64,000 nucleotides of DNA from Clostridiales bacterium (lineage in GTDB: Bacteria; Bacillota; Clostridia; Christensenellales; Borkfalkiaceae), in the NCBI GenBank assembly GCA_022508285.1, contig JAFLVN010000004.1, positions 1 through 64,000 of the forward strand, given 5' to 3'. Position numbers and translations under genes: made by a program. Shown piece by piece: positions 7,839 to 15,965 of the stretch; within the stretch, counting starts at the first letter, position 1; the number at the start of each line of letters is the position of its first letter. The notes beneath the pieces are model-generated. The model did not search any database. It saw only the letters and a list, made by a program, of their open reading frames with translations, and was not told where the DNA came from.

Positions 7839-9023
7839 ATGGATATTTTCAGCGAACTTAAAGAGCGTGGGCTGATTGCTCAGGTTACCGACGAGGAGGA
7901 GATTAAAACACTTATAAACGGCGGCGGTGCACGCTTTTATATAGGTTTCGACCCTACGGCAGACTCACTTCACGTTGGGCACTTTATGGCGCTCTGTCTT
8001 ATGAAAAGACTTCAGATGGCGGGCAATAAGCCCGTAGTTTTGCTCGGTGGCGGCACAGGCTATATCGGCGACCCGTCGGGCAGAACGGATATGCGCTCTA
8101 TGCTCACCCCCGAAACCATTCAGCACAACTGCGACTGCTTCAAAAAGCAGATGGAACGTTTTATCGAGTTCGGCGAGGATAAGGCAATAATAGTAAACAA
8201 CGCCGAATGGCTGTTAAAGCTCAACTATATCGACCTTCTGCGTGAGGTCGGCGCATGCTTTACCGTAAACAACATGCTACGCGCCGAGTGCTATAAACAG
8301 CGCATGGAGAAGGGGCTTTCTTTCCTTGAGTTCAACTATATGATAATGCAAGCGTACGATTTCTGGCATTTAAGTCAAAAGTACGGTTGCAATATGCAGT
8401 TCGGCGGCGACGACCAGTGGAGCAATATGCTCGCCGGCACCGAGCTGATCCGCAAAAAGTCGGGCAAGGACGCCTACGCCATGACGATAACCCTACTTTT
8501 AAACAGCGAAGGCAAAAAAATGGGCAAAACGGCAAAGGGCGCCGTCTGGCTCGACGAAAACAAAACAAGCCCCTACGACTTCTATCAATACTGGCGCAAT
8601 ATAGACGACGCCGACGTGATGAAATGTATAAAAATGCTCACCTTTATTCCCGTTGAAGAAATTAGGGAAATGGAGAAGTGGGAACAAAGCCGCATAAACG
8701 AAAAGAAGGAGATTTTGGCCTTTGAGCTTACAAAGCTCGTTCACGGCGAAGAGAAGGCAAATATCGCTCAGTCCCAAGCAAAGGCGGCGTTCGGCGGAGG
8801 CGGAGACCTTCCCGAAAAGGACATATCTGTCGAAACGGCAACGATAATCCCCGTGCTTGTAGCGGCAGGTATCTGCTCATCGAACGGAGAAGCCCGCAGA
8901 CTCATTCAGCAAGGCGGCGTATCCATAAACGATGACAAGGTTACGGATATAAATGCTCACGTTAAGGACGGCGATATTATCCACAAGGGCAAAAAAATCC
9001 ATATAAAAATCAATCTTAAATAA
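7839..9023 (+). CDS. tyrS: Tyrosine--tRNA ligase
   Basis: A 394-residue class I aminoacyl-tRNA synthetase that charges tRNA-Tyr in the cytoplasm. The HIGH motif is HVGH (45-48) and the KMSKS loop is KMGKT (227-231). QFGGDDQWSNM (about 187-197) belongs to the tyrosine/ATP pocket, and an S4-like RNA-binding domain occupies the last 60 residues or so. The ATG at 7839 is preceded by AGGTG with a 7-nt spacer. The start of the next gene overlaps its stop (TAATG), so the two are co-transcribed. Confidence 0.96.
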   Translation: MDIFSELKERGLIAQVTDEEEIKTLINGGGARFYIGFDPTADSLHVGHFMALCLMKRLQMAGNKPVVLLGGGTGYIGDPSGRTDMRSMLTPETIQHNCDCFKKQMERFIEFGEDKAIIVNNAEWLLKLNYIDLLREVGACFTVNNMLRAECYKQRMEKGLSFLEFNYMIMQAYDFWHLSQKYGCNMQFGGDDQWSNMLAGTELIRKKSGKDAYAMTITLLLNSEGKKMGKTAKGAVWLDENKTSPYDFYQYWRNIDDADVMKCIKMLTFIPVEEIREMEKWEQSRINEKKEILAFELTKLVHGEEKANIAQSQAKAAFGGGGDLPEKDISVETATIIPVLVAAGICSSNGEARRLIQQGGVSINDDKVTDINAHVKDGDIIHKGKKIHIKINLK

Positions 9024-9655
9024 TGGCTCAGTCCTATTTATCCCTTTCGGGTGAGTGCGTCACCCAAAAGGTAATCGAAAAATCAAAGTTTATTGCCACG
9101 TCCCGCCACGTGTGCGGCGAGGAGGAGGCGAGAGCGTTTATAGCCGAAATTTCAAAAAAGTATTCTGACGCAACTCATAACTGCTACGCCTATATTTCAG
9201 ATAATCTCGGCAACTTTCCACGCTTTTCCGACGACGGCGAGCCGCAGGGCACTGCGGGTATGCCAATGCTCGAGGTGCTCAAAAATAACAAGCTGTACGA
9301 GGTTGCAGTGGTCGTTACACGTTACTTCGGCGGAATAAAGTTAGGTGCGGGCGGACTTGTGCGTGCATATGCCGGTGCGGTTGCCGAAAATATTGCGGCG
9401 GCGCAAAAAGTTTTATACGAAACCTGCTCCGAAAGCGTGTACACGGTTGATTATTCAAACGTTGACGGCATAATGAAGTTTTTCGCAGAGCACGGTGCGG
9501 ACGTAATAAGTACTGAGTATTTGGGCGAAGTGCATTTTACTGCCGCAATAAAAAAGAGTGTGGAAGAGCAATTCAATGCGGCGCTCATAAACACACTCAA
9601 CGGCAGGGTGCGCATAAAAAAATTACGGGAATACTTTTTTCCATTCAAAGTATAA
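9023..9655 (+). CDS. YigZ/IMPACT family protein
   Basis: A 210-residue cytoplasmic protein with an N-terminal UPF0029 (Impact) domain, about residues 15-125, and a C-terminal DUF1949 ferredoxin-like domain, about 140-200. The family hallmark runs from HNCYAYI through FSDDGEPQGTAGMPML to VTRYFGGIKLGAGGLVRAY. Eukaryotic IMPACT regulates Gcn2; the bacterial role is unsettled, with proposals around translation or nucleic-acid binding. It is translationally coupled to tyrS (TAATG overlap) and followed by a terminator, so it forms the second gene of a two-gene operon. Confidence 0.92.
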   Translation: MAQSYLSLSGECVTQKVIEKSKFIATSRHVCGEEEARAFIAEISKKYSDATHNCYAYISDNLGNFPRFSDDGEPQGTAGMPMLEVLKNNKLYEVAVVVTRYFGGIKLGAGGLVRAYAGAVAENIAAAQKVLYETCSESVYTVDYSNVDGIMKFFAEHGADVISTEYLGEVHFTAAIKKSVEEQFNAALINTLNGRVRIKKLREYFFPFKV

Positions 9656-9690
9656 AAAGCGGAGCTTCAAGCTCCGCTTTAAGTTTGTTG
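9656..9690 (+). terminator. Intrinsic terminator after the yigZ homolog
   Basis: AAAGCGGAGC-TTCAA-GCTCCGCTTT hairpin (9656-9680) followed by AAGTTTGTTG. Confidence 0.8.
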
Positions 9691-9715
9691 TCGCTCATAC
9701 AGTCATATGCGCAGA

Positions 9716-9744
9716 TTGACAAATTTATATGACAGTGTTAAAAT
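9716..9744 (+). promoter_or_regulatory. Sigma-A promoter for recX-birA-nnr
   Basis: TTGACA (9716-9721), 17-nt spacer, TAAAAT (9739-9744). The SD GAGAGGAG and ATG 9763 follow. Confidence 0.8.
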
Positions 9745-9762
9745 AAGTCGAGAGAGGAGCGT

Positions 9763-10380
9763 ATGTCGGAAATTACTTCGATAGAGCCGCAGGTCAAAGA
9801 CAAGGCTCGCTGTAACGTATACGTTGACGGCAGATTTTACTGCGGCATAAAGCTCGAGGTGGCGATTAAATACCACCTGAAAGCGGGCATGCACATCGAA
9901 AAATCTCGGCTGGACGAAATTCAGCTCGAAACGGAAAAGAGTCAGGCGCTCGATAAGGCAATGACCCATCTTTCGGCTACAATGAAAACGGCAAAACAGA
10001 TGCGTGATTTCCTTTCTAAAAAGGGATACACCGAGGCGGTGCAGGACTACGTATTGGAGCGCCTCAATTACTATAAATTTATCGACGACTACGCCTATTG
10101 CCGGGCATACGTAGAAAGCGTTCACGGCAAGGGCAAACGTGCAATCGAAATGGACTTGATAAAGCGGGGGGCCGACAGATCTGCGATTGAGTATGTTTTA
10201 TCCGAAACGGAAGAGGACGGCGAGGAGGCATTTGCCGTTCTGCAAAAATATATGCGCGGGAAGCCCACTGATAAACAGACCTTGTACAAGGGTTTTAAAT
10301 TTCTTTTATCAAAGGGATATGGCGTAGACACGGCGAAGTCTGCGCTTGAAAAGTTCGGGGAAATAGATGAAGATAATTGA
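9763..10380 (+). CDS. recX: Regulatory protein RecX
   Basis: A 205-residue, highly charged helical protein of the RecX family, which binds RecA filaments and restrains recombination and SOS activity. The tandem three-helix repeats are visible: SATMKTAKQMRDFLSKKGY, then LNYYKFIDDYAYCRAYVES and a further KGFKFLLSKGYGVDTAKSAL. The N-terminal part, with VYVDGRFYCG, is the usual leading beta region. The ATG has GAGAGGAG upstream. Its 3' end overlaps birA by 14 nt. It is not next to recA in this window. Confidence 0.88.
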   Translation: MSEITSIEPQVKDKARCNVYVDGRFYCGIKLEVAIKYHLKAGMHIEKSRLDEIQLETEKSQALDKAMTHLSATMKTAKQMRDFLSKKGYTEAVQDYVLERLNYYKFIDDYAYCRAYVESVHGKGKRAIEMDLIKRGADRSAIEYVLSETEEDGEEAFAVLQKYMRGKPTDKQTLYKGFKFLLSKGYGVDTAKSALEKFGEIDEDN

Positions 10381-11050
10381 GCTTGATGAGGTGGATTCCA
10401 CCAACGAATACTGCAAGCGTGAAAATTTTGCCCAAGACGTTGCGGTAATCGCAAGGCGGCAGACCGCAGGCAGAGGCACAAAGGGCAGAAGCTTTGTGTC
10501 CGACGAGGGCGGACTGTATATCACGGTTATGCGCCATTATAATAATTTTCCTGCGGATAAGGCTTTTCGGATTATGATTAATTCCTGCGTTGCAGTCTGC
10601 AAAACGCTCGAAGAATTTTTAATTAAGCCTCGTATACGCTGGGCGAACGACGTGCTTGTCGGCAGTAAAAAAATTTGCGGAACGCTCATTGAAAATACTT
10701 TCTGTGGAAACAACGTAGTGCGCTCGATAGTTGGAATGGGTATAAACGTAAATAACGAAATTCCCGAAGAATTAAATAATATCGCAACGTCTATAACTCA
10801 GAATATATCCGCAAAAGTGACCATTGGCGAGGTGAAACGAGTTCTTTTAAGAAATTTAGAAAACAGCTATTCTATTGCCGATTATAAGAGCTATATCGAT
10901 TATTTCGGTAAATCCGTAGTATTAAAAACGGCGGATAGGGAGAGGCAGGTTGTCGCACTCGATATATCGGACGACGGAAGGCTGATTATAAAAGAGCAGG
11001 ACGGAACAGTTAATAAAATCAGCTCTGCGGAGGTAAGTTTAAAGCTGTAA
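10367..11050 (+). CDS. birA: Biotin--[acetyl-CoA-carboxylase] ligase, class I
   Basis: A 227-residue enzyme that activates biotin to biotinyl-AMP and attaches it to the biotin carboxyl carrier of acetyl-CoA carboxylase or other biotin proteins. The biotin/ATP loop GRGTKGR (35-41), RWANDV (around 90) and GMGINVNN are seen. The C-terminal SH3-like domain ends the protein. There is no N-terminal helix-turn-helix, so unlike E. coli BirA it should not repress transcription. The start lies inside recX, preceded by GGGG. The stop overlaps the start of nnr (TAATG). Confidence 0.92.
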   Translation: MKIIELDEVDSTNEYCKRENFAQDVAVIARRQTAGRGTKGRSFVSDEGGLYITVMRHYNNFPADKAFRIMINSCVAVCKTLEEFLIKPRIRWANDVLVGSKKICGTLIENTFCGNNVVRSIVGMGINVNNEIPEELNNIATSITQNISAKVTIGEVKRVLLRNLENSYSIADYKSYIDYFGKSVVLKTADRERQVVALDISDDGRLIIKEQDGTVNKISSAEVSLKL

Positions 11051-12483
11051 TGCAAAAGGTTCTCACTGTCGCTCAGATGCGGGAAGCCGACAGTTACACA
11101 ATCAATCAATTAAAAATTCCCTCGCAAACGCTTATGCGCCGAGCCGGTATTGCAATCGCCGACGAGGTTGCGGCTGCCGCAAAAAATAACGGCGCAAAAA
11201 AAATTCTTGTAGTCTGCGGCACGGGCAATAACGGCGGTGACGGTTACGTCTGCGCCCAAGAGCTGAAAAACCGTGGATACAACGTCGCCGTTTACGCAAT
11301 GCGAGGAAATTTATCCGCCGACTGCGCACGGGAGAAAGCGGCATACGGTGGCGTATATGCTCAAGATATTACTGCTGATATCATCGTTGATTGCCTTTTC
11401 GGTACGGGTCTTTGCCGTATGGTTTCGGGGGAATATGCCCAAGTAATAGAAAAAATCAACCAATCGGGCGCATACGTAATTTCCGCAGATATCCCGAGCG
11501 GTCTTAACGGCGATAACGGACTTGCCGAAGGTTGTGCCGTAAAGGCGGATATTACCGTTGCAATTGCGGAAAATAAGATTGGATACTTTTTAAACGACGG
11601 TCCCGACTTGTGCGGCAGGGTAATAAAAAAAGATATAGGAATAATCTGCCCCGAAACAAATTATGCGCACATTTATAATGATAGCGACATAAAAGAGTTT
11701 TATCCCAAGCGCAGGCGCAACTCCCATAAGGGAACGTACGGCACGGCACAGCTTATTGCAGGGTCGGATAGGTATATCGGAGCTGCCGCACTCGCTGCCG
11801 AGGCGGCGCTTAAATCGGGTTGCGGTTACGTTAAACTCAACACAAGTATGCAAAACCGCTCGGCTCTTGCGGCAAAACTGCCTCAGGTTATATTTACGGA
11901 CGATATCGATTTTTTCGCCGACTGCATAGCCGCAGGTTCGGGTTGCGGTGTGTCCGAAGAGTTGTATAAAACTGTACAAAACTTATTAAAAGTTTACAGC
12001 GGTACGCTTATAATCGATGCGGACGGACTGAATTGTATAGCAAAATACGGCAATGAAATTCTCGCCGATAAAAAGTGTAACGTGATTATAACGCCGCATA
12101 TCAAAGAGTTTTCAAGACTTTCAAAACTTTCGATGGATGAAATTCTTTCAAATCCGATAACGCACGCCCGCAATTTTGCAAACGAATACAAAGTTACCGT
12201 ATTTTTAAAGAGCTCCGTAAGCGTTTTAACCGACGGCGAAAGGGTCTTTCTTCTGCACAGGGGCAACTCTGCGCTCGCAAAGGGCGGCAGCGGCGATATG
12301 TTTTTGGGCTTCGCCTGCGGCACGGCAGCTCGGGGAGTGGACGGTTTTAACGCCGTTGCGGTTGCTTCGTACACGTTGGGGCTTGCCGCCGAAATTTGCG
12401 CAAAAGAAAAAACAGAGTATTGCGTCACTTCAAAAGATTTAATTAAAAATTTGCATTCTGCTGTCAGAAACTTGACAGTTTGA
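11050..12483 (+). CDS. nnr: Bifunctional NAD(P)H-hydrate repair enzyme
   Basis: A 477-residue fusion of NAD(P)HX epimerase (YjeF N-terminal domain, about 1-210) and ADP-dependent NAD(P)HX dehydratase (ribokinase-like, about 220-475). It repairs hydrated NADH and NADPH. The epimerase domain shows CGTGNNGGDGYVCAQEL and a DCLFGTGL segment. The dehydratase domain shows the nucleotide-site motif KGGSGD near residue 417. The length matches the usual bacterial bifunctional form. It is the last gene of the recX-birA-nnr unit, and the promoter of the next unit starts inside its last codons. Confidence 0.93.
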   Translation: MQKVLTVAQMREADSYTINQLKIPSQTLMRRAGIAIADEVAAAAKNNGAKKILVVCGTGNNGGDGYVCAQELKNRGYNVAVYAMRGNLSADCAREKAAYGGVYAQDITADIIVDCLFGTGLCRMVSGEYAQVIEKINQSGAYVISADIPSGLNGDNGLAEGCAVKADITVAIAENKIGYFLNDGPDLCGRVIKKDIGIICPETNYAHIYNDSDIKEFYPKRRRNSHKGTYGTAQLIAGSDRYIGAAALAAEAALKSGCGYVKLNTSMQNRSALAAKLPQVIFTDDIDFFADCIAAGSGCGVSEELYKTVQNLLKVYSGTLIIDADGLNCIAKYGNEILADKKCNVIITPHIKEFSRLSKLSMDEILSNPITHARNFANEYKVTVFLKSSVSVLTDGERVFLLHRGNSALAKGGSGDMFLGFACGTAARGVDGFNAVAVASYTLGLAAEICAKEKTEYCVTSKDLIKNLHSAVRNLTV

Positions 12484-12500
12484 CTTTTCTTTGCTAAAAT
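12472..12500 (+). promoter_or_regulatory. Sigma-A promoter for the riboswitch-antiporter unit
   Basis: TTGACA (12472-12477), 17-nt spacer, TAAAAT (12495-12500). The predicted +1 near 12507 coincides with the first base of the riboswitch P1 stem. Confidence 0.85.
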
Positions 12501-12504
12501 CAGT

Positions 12505-12605
12505 TGCGTTGAAGGGGAGTAGTTACAAGAGCGGCTACGACATAACCGGCATATTGCCCGGAGCCGCACCCGTAATTAATTTCGGGAACAAGACTTTCGA
12601 CTTAA
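12505..12605 (+). ncRNA. yybP-ykoY-type manganese riboswitch
   Basis: The leader carries the hallmark GGGGAGTAG (12514-12522), a central CATAACCGGC, GCCCGGAGCCGC, and a closing strand ending CAAGACTTTCGAC. P1 pairs GTTGAAGG (12508-12515) with CTTTCGAC (12594-12601) without mismatch, allowing G-U pairs. The yybP-ykoY class binds Mn2+ and commonly precedes cation exporters. The 3' strand of P1 is reused by the terminator at 12589-12633, so ligand binding should favour read-through (ON switch). The call comes from recognised motifs, not from a covariance model. Confidence 0.82.
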
Positions 12606-12641
12606 ATTTTTGTGGTTTAAGTCGAAAGTCTTGTTTTTATT
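12589..12641 (+). terminator. Riboswitch-controlled terminator
   Basis: An 18-bp perfect stem (12589-12606 with 12616-12633) around a 9-nt loop, followed by TTTTTATTT. Its left arm contains the P1 3' strand of the riboswitch, so the two structures are mutually exclusive. Confidence 0.88.
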
Positions 12642-12664
12642 TGCACATAATGAAAAGGTAGTAT

Positions 12665-13810
12665 ATGAATTTTAAAGTCATTTTGCAAAATACGGGCGCA
12701 ACCTGGGCGGTAAATATAATTTTACTGCTCTTGGGTTTTATCTTGCTTGTTAAAGGCGCAGATTTTTTCGTTGACGGCGCAGCGGGCATAGCAAAAAAAC
12801 TTAAAATCTCAACTTTTATTATCGGTGTAACGGTGGTAGCAATCGGCACGTCCGTGCCAGAGCTTGCCGTAACTATAGTCGATGCGGTCAAGCCCAAAGG
12901 CGGCGCTGTAATAATCGGCAATATAATCGGCAGTAATGCGCTCAATATCTTGCTTATCCTCGGAATTTCTGCGCTTATTTGCAAGCTTCCTTCCGAAAAG
13001 TCTACCCGCACTATAGATATGCCCTTTTTAATTTTTGTTTCCGCACTCTTTCTCGTACTCGGTGTGTTCGTGGGTGGATTTGATGCGGGCACAGTGGGTG
13101 GAGCTCTCTATCTCGACGCAACCATGACCTGGTATTGCGGACTTATTTTAATACTTTTGTACGTCGGATTCATGGTCTATAATATTTTACTTGCAAGAAA
13201 GCAGTCCAAGGCTCGGCTTGAGCAAGCTACGGCAGTGTCAATGCCCGCCGAAGCAGAGACAGCGGCAGCAAACTCCGAACTTAAATGGTATCAGCGGTTT
13301 ACGCCCTGGTACGAAAAAATGAAGCTCAAAACCTGGTTCCTTGCTATTATTGCCGTTTTCGGGCTGGGCATGGTTGTATTAGGCGCACAGGTTGTAGTCG
13401 ATTCCGCAACGGTGGTTGCCGAAAACCTGATAGGAATACCCACCGAGATTGTCGCTTTAACGGTTGTCGCTTTCGGAACTTCTCTTCCCGAGCTCATAAC
13501 TTCGATTTCGGCGGCACGAAAGGGCGATACAGGCATAGCTACGGGCAATATAATAGGTAGCAATATTGCAAATATTCTATTAATCGGCGGTGTGGGTGCA
13601 CTATGCAGGGGGTCGTACGGTTTACCCTTCACTATGGAAGGATTAATCGGCGGAATAGTATCGGTTGTTGCCGCTTTGCTCATTTTTGTTTTTACCGTGG
13701 GCAGCAAAACCAAAAGCCTCGGACGGGTTGCGGGAATTGTTATGCTTATGTGCCTTGTAGGATATTACACGCTGCTTTTTGTGAATCTGGGCGTTCGTAT
13801 TTATGTGTAG
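12665..13810 (+). CDS. CaCA-family cation/sodium antiporter (YrbG-like)
   Basis: A 381-residue membrane protein with about ten to eleven helices. The two inverted alpha repeats that bind cations in the calcium/cation antiporter superfamily are clear: GTSVPELAVT with GNIIGSNALNILLILG in the first half, and FGTSLPELITS with GNIIGSNIANILLIGG in the second. A hydrophilic, Ala/Glu-rich cytoplasmic loop (about residues 178-205) separates the halves. Family members exchange Ca2+ or related ions for Na+ or H+. The manganese-type riboswitch in its leader suggests that this one exports Mn2+ or is used under Mn2+ stress. The SD is a modest AAGG. Confidence 0.9.
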   Translation: MNFKVILQNTGATWAVNIILLLLGFILLVKGADFFVDGAAGIAKKLKISTFIIGVTVVAIGTSVPELAVTIVDAVKPKGGAVIIGNIIGSNALNILLILGISALICKLPSEKSTRTIDMPFLIFVSALFLVLGVFVGGFDAGTVGGALYLDATMTWYCGLILILLYVGFMVYNILLARKQSKARLEQATAVSMPAEAETAAANSELKWYQRFTPWYEKMKLKTWFLAIIAVFGLGMVVLGAQVVVDSATVVAENLIGIPTEIVALTVVAFGTSLPELITSISAARKGDTGIATGNIIGSNIANILLIGGVGALCRGSYGLPFTMEGLIGGIVSVVAALLIFVFTVGSKTKSLGRVAGIVMLMCLVGYYTLLFVNLGVRIYV

Positions 13811-13896
13811 CAAATGAATAAAAGGGTGCGATACGGTCAACAATATTTGTAAGGCAGTACATATAATAAAATATACCCTGCCGAAAAGAGGTTGAT

Positions 13897-14244
13897 ATGA
13901 CTATTAAGCGCGGAGAACTCTACTATGCCGACTTATCGCCGGTGGTAGGCAGCGAGCAGGGCGGCGTTCGCCCCGTGCTCGTGGTGCAGAACGACGTGGG
14001 TAATAAATACTCACCCACTGTCATAGCGGCGGCGGTAACAAGCAAAATAAACAAGGCAAAATTGCCCACCCATATAGAACTTCCGTCCGATACTTACGGA
14101 TTGCAGAAGGACAGTGTAATTTTACTCGAACAGATAAGAACGCTCGATAAGCGCAGACTGAAAGAGCGCATAGGCGAGCTGCCTATTGCAACAATGTCAA
14201 GGGTGGATAAGGCAATTTTAATAAGCCTCGGATTTGTAAAATAA
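13897..14244 (+). CDS. MazF/PemK-family endoribonuclease toxin
   Basis: A 115-residue protein of the MazF/EndoA family, an mRNA-cleaving ribonuclease that inhibits translation. Family features are the N-terminal [30 protein letters not shown] (given as the span of residues 3-32), the [16 protein letters not shown] strand, and [10 protein letters not shown] near the C-terminus. Gram-positive MazF is normally encoded just after a MazE-type antitoxin. Here the preceding gene is the antiporter and the 86-nt gap is too short for one, so the toxin stands alone. The SD is AGAGG. A terminator follows. Confidence 0.9.
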   Translation: MTIKRGELYYADLSPVVGSEQGGVRPVLVVQNDVGNKYSPTVIAAAVTSKINKAKLPTHIELPSDTYGLQKDSVILLEQIRTLDKRRLKERIGELPIATMSRVDKAILISLGFVK

Positions 14245-14251
14245 AAATTAT

Positions 14252-14286
14252 GCGGTGCGCAAATTGTTGCGCACCGCCCTTTTTTA
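14252..14286 (+). terminator. Intrinsic terminator after mazF homolog
   Basis: An 11-bp perfect stem (14252-14262 with 14267-14277, GCGGTGCGCAA) with an ATTG loop, then CCTTTTTT. Confidence 0.92.
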
Positions 14287-14298
14287 CAGGCAAACTTA

Positions 14299-14327
14299 TT
14301 GACAAAATTTTACCGTTAAGATATTAT
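14299..14327 (+). promoter_or_regulatory. Sigma-A promoter for lspA-rluD, giving a leaderless start
   Basis: TTGACA (14299-14304), 17-nt spacer, TATTAT (14322-14327). Only 8 nt separate the -10 box from the ATG at 14336, so the transcript should start at or within 2-3 nt of the start codon and carry no SD. Confidence 0.78.
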
Positions 14328-14335
14328 ATAACTGT

Positions 14336-14998
14336 ATGTTAAAAGGTAAATTAAAACCGAGTGTCGGTGTTAAAAGCATAATATTAATAGCCGTCTGTGC
14401 CGCTTTGGTTGCAATAGATTTGCTTACAAAATATTTTGCAAAGCACGACGTATGGGATTTGGTTATTATCCGAGGCTGGATAGAGATTGACGGAAGTATA
14501 CCCAACAACCAGGGCTGTGCGTTCAGCTTTCTCAACGAAAATCCCCAAATAGGTCAGCCTATTTTAATTTCGCTTACTTCCGTAATGCTCGTCTTTTTGG
14601 TCGGCGTATTCGTATTTCTGCCCGAACGCTTCACCATAATGAAAGTGACCGTCGCAATAGTGATAGCGGGCGCAATAGGCAACCTTGTAGACAGGCTTGC
14701 GTTCCGTTCCGTCCGCGACTTCATAGGGCTGAATATGCAGTTCAACGGCAACCTTGTGTACTGCAACTTTGCAGACTTCTGCATAACAGTCGGCGCAGTT
14801 CTCGCCGTTTTAGATTTATTATTCTTGGGCGAATGGGCAATATTCCCTCTTACAAAATCGGCGAAAGCCGCTCAGGCAAAGAAAAAGGAAGAGGAATTAA
14901 AAAAGGAAAATCCTCAAACAGCGGCAGACGAACTGCCCGAACCCGAAAACGGTGCAACTGACGGTAATACGGACGTTAGCAGTGGGGAGGATAGATGA
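14336..14998 (+). CDS. lspA: Lipoprotein signal peptidase (signal peptidase II)
   Basis: A 220-residue polytopic membrane aspartyl protease that removes signal peptides from prolipoproteins. It has four membrane helices, the NNQGCAFSF segment, and the two catalytic aspartate motifs, GAIGNLVDR (near residue 120) and CNFADFCITVG (near 145). The last 45 residues or so form an unusual Lys/Glu-rich hydrophilic tail, so the protein is longer than the usual 150-170 residues. No alternative in-frame start exists downstream before the first helix, so the ATG immediately after the promoter must be used. It overlaps the next gene by 4 nt (ATGA). Confidence 0.94.
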   Translation: MLKGKLKPSVGVKSIILIAVCAALVAIDLLTKYFAKHDVWDLVIIRGWIEIDGSIPNNQGCAFSFLNENPQIGQPILISLTSVMLVFLVGVFVFLPERFTIMKVTVAIVIAGAIGNLVDRLAFRSVRDFIGLNMQFNGNLVYCNFADFCITVGAVLAVLDLLFLGEWAIFPLTKSAKAAQAKKKEEELKKENPQTAADELPEPENGATDGNTDVSSGEDR

Positions 14999-15909
14999 AA
15001 ACGGAAACTTTTACCGCGCGGGAATCATACGCCCGCGCAGACGTTTTTTTAAGCGACAATCTCGAAGGCTTCACACGCTCGTCCGTTAAAAAGCTGTTCG
15101 AGGGCGATTTCGTTTCAATCAACGGCAAAAAGGGCAAACCGTCTCAACAGATATCGGCAGGTGATACTCTTGAAGTTACTCTGCCCGACGCTGTGGAGTA
15201 TAGCGCAAAGCCAGAGGATATACCCGTGGAAATTGTTTATGAGGACGGCGATATCGCCGTTATTAACAAACCGCAGGGCATGACCGTGCATGCGGGCAAC
15301 GGAAATACGGAAGGCACTCTCGTAAACGCACTTTTATTTAAGCTGGACAGTTTAAGCGGCATAAACGGTGTGCTCCGTCCCGGCATTGTTCACAGGATAG
15401 ACAAGGATACTTCTGGACTTCTGGTTGTGGCAAAAAACGACAGGGCGCATCTTAGCCTTTCCAAGCAGATTGAGGATAAAACCTGCCGCCGAACATATCT
15501 TGCGCTATTGGAAGGTGTTTTAAAAGACGACAGCGGCACTGTAACTACATACATAGGCAGACACCCGCAGGACAGGGTAAAAATGGCGGTTGTTCCGCCC
15601 GAAAAGGGCAAACTTGCAATAACCGATTACACCGTGCTTGAAAGATATGCTCAGGGCTACACGCTCTGCCGATTTGATTTACACACGGGCAGAACGCACC
15701 AGATACGCGTGCATGCACGCCACATGGGGCATCCCGTAGTCGGCGACCCTGTATACGGCATAAAAAAGCAGAAGTTTTCGCTCAACGGTCAACTTTTGCA
15801 CGCATGGCAGCTTCAGCTCACTCATCCCGCAACGGGAGAGCGAATGACTTTCGAAGCCCCTCTTCCCGAATATTTTAAAGCTGTGCTTTCAAAGCTCAAT
15901 AAACTTTAA
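14995..15909 (+). CDS. RluA/RluD-family rRNA/tRNA pseudouridine synthase
   Basis: A 304-residue enzyme that isomerises uridines in RNA, most likely large-subunit rRNA. An S4 RNA-binding domain (about 15-75) is followed by the catalytic domain with the signature HRIDKDTSGLLVVAKND (near residues 131-147), which contains the catalytic Asp. The C-terminal part has GRTHQIRVHARHMGHPVVGD. It lies directly after lspA, an arrangement common in Firmicutes (lspA-rluD). Which RluA subclass, and hence which uridine, cannot be fixed from sequence alone. Confidence 0.93.
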   Translation: MKTETFTARESYARADVFLSDNLEGFTRSSVKKLFEGDFVSINGKKGKPSQQISAGDTLEVTLPDAVEYSAKPEDIPVEIVYEDGDIAVINKPQGMTVHAGNGNTEGTLVNALLFKLDSLSGINGVLRPGIVHRIDKDTSGLLVVAKNDRAHLSLSKQIEDKTCRRTYLALLEGVLKDDSGTVTTYIGRHPQDRVKMAVVPPEKGKLAITDYTVLERYAQGYTLCRFDLHTGRTHQIRVHARHMGHPVVGDPVYGIKKQKFSLNGQLLHAWQLQLTHPATGERMTFEAPLPEYFKAVLSKLNKL

Positions 15910-15915
15910 TTTTAC

Positions 15916-15944
15916 TTGCAAAAAAATTTTCTAATTGATATACT
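15916..15944 (+). promoter_or_regulatory. Sigma-A promoter for the 15966-der-plsY unit
   Basis: TTGCAA (15916-15921), 17-nt spacer, TATACT (15939-15944). AAAAAAGGAG precedes the ATG at 15966. Confidence 0.78.
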
Positions 15945-15965
15945 TAAATAAAAAAGGAGAAAATT

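Noticed and set aside
12484-12664. Reading the 12.5 kb gap as an empty intergenic region or a plain terminator for nnr
   Set aside because: The promoter, riboswitch hallmarks and the alternative P1/terminator pairing explain almost every base.
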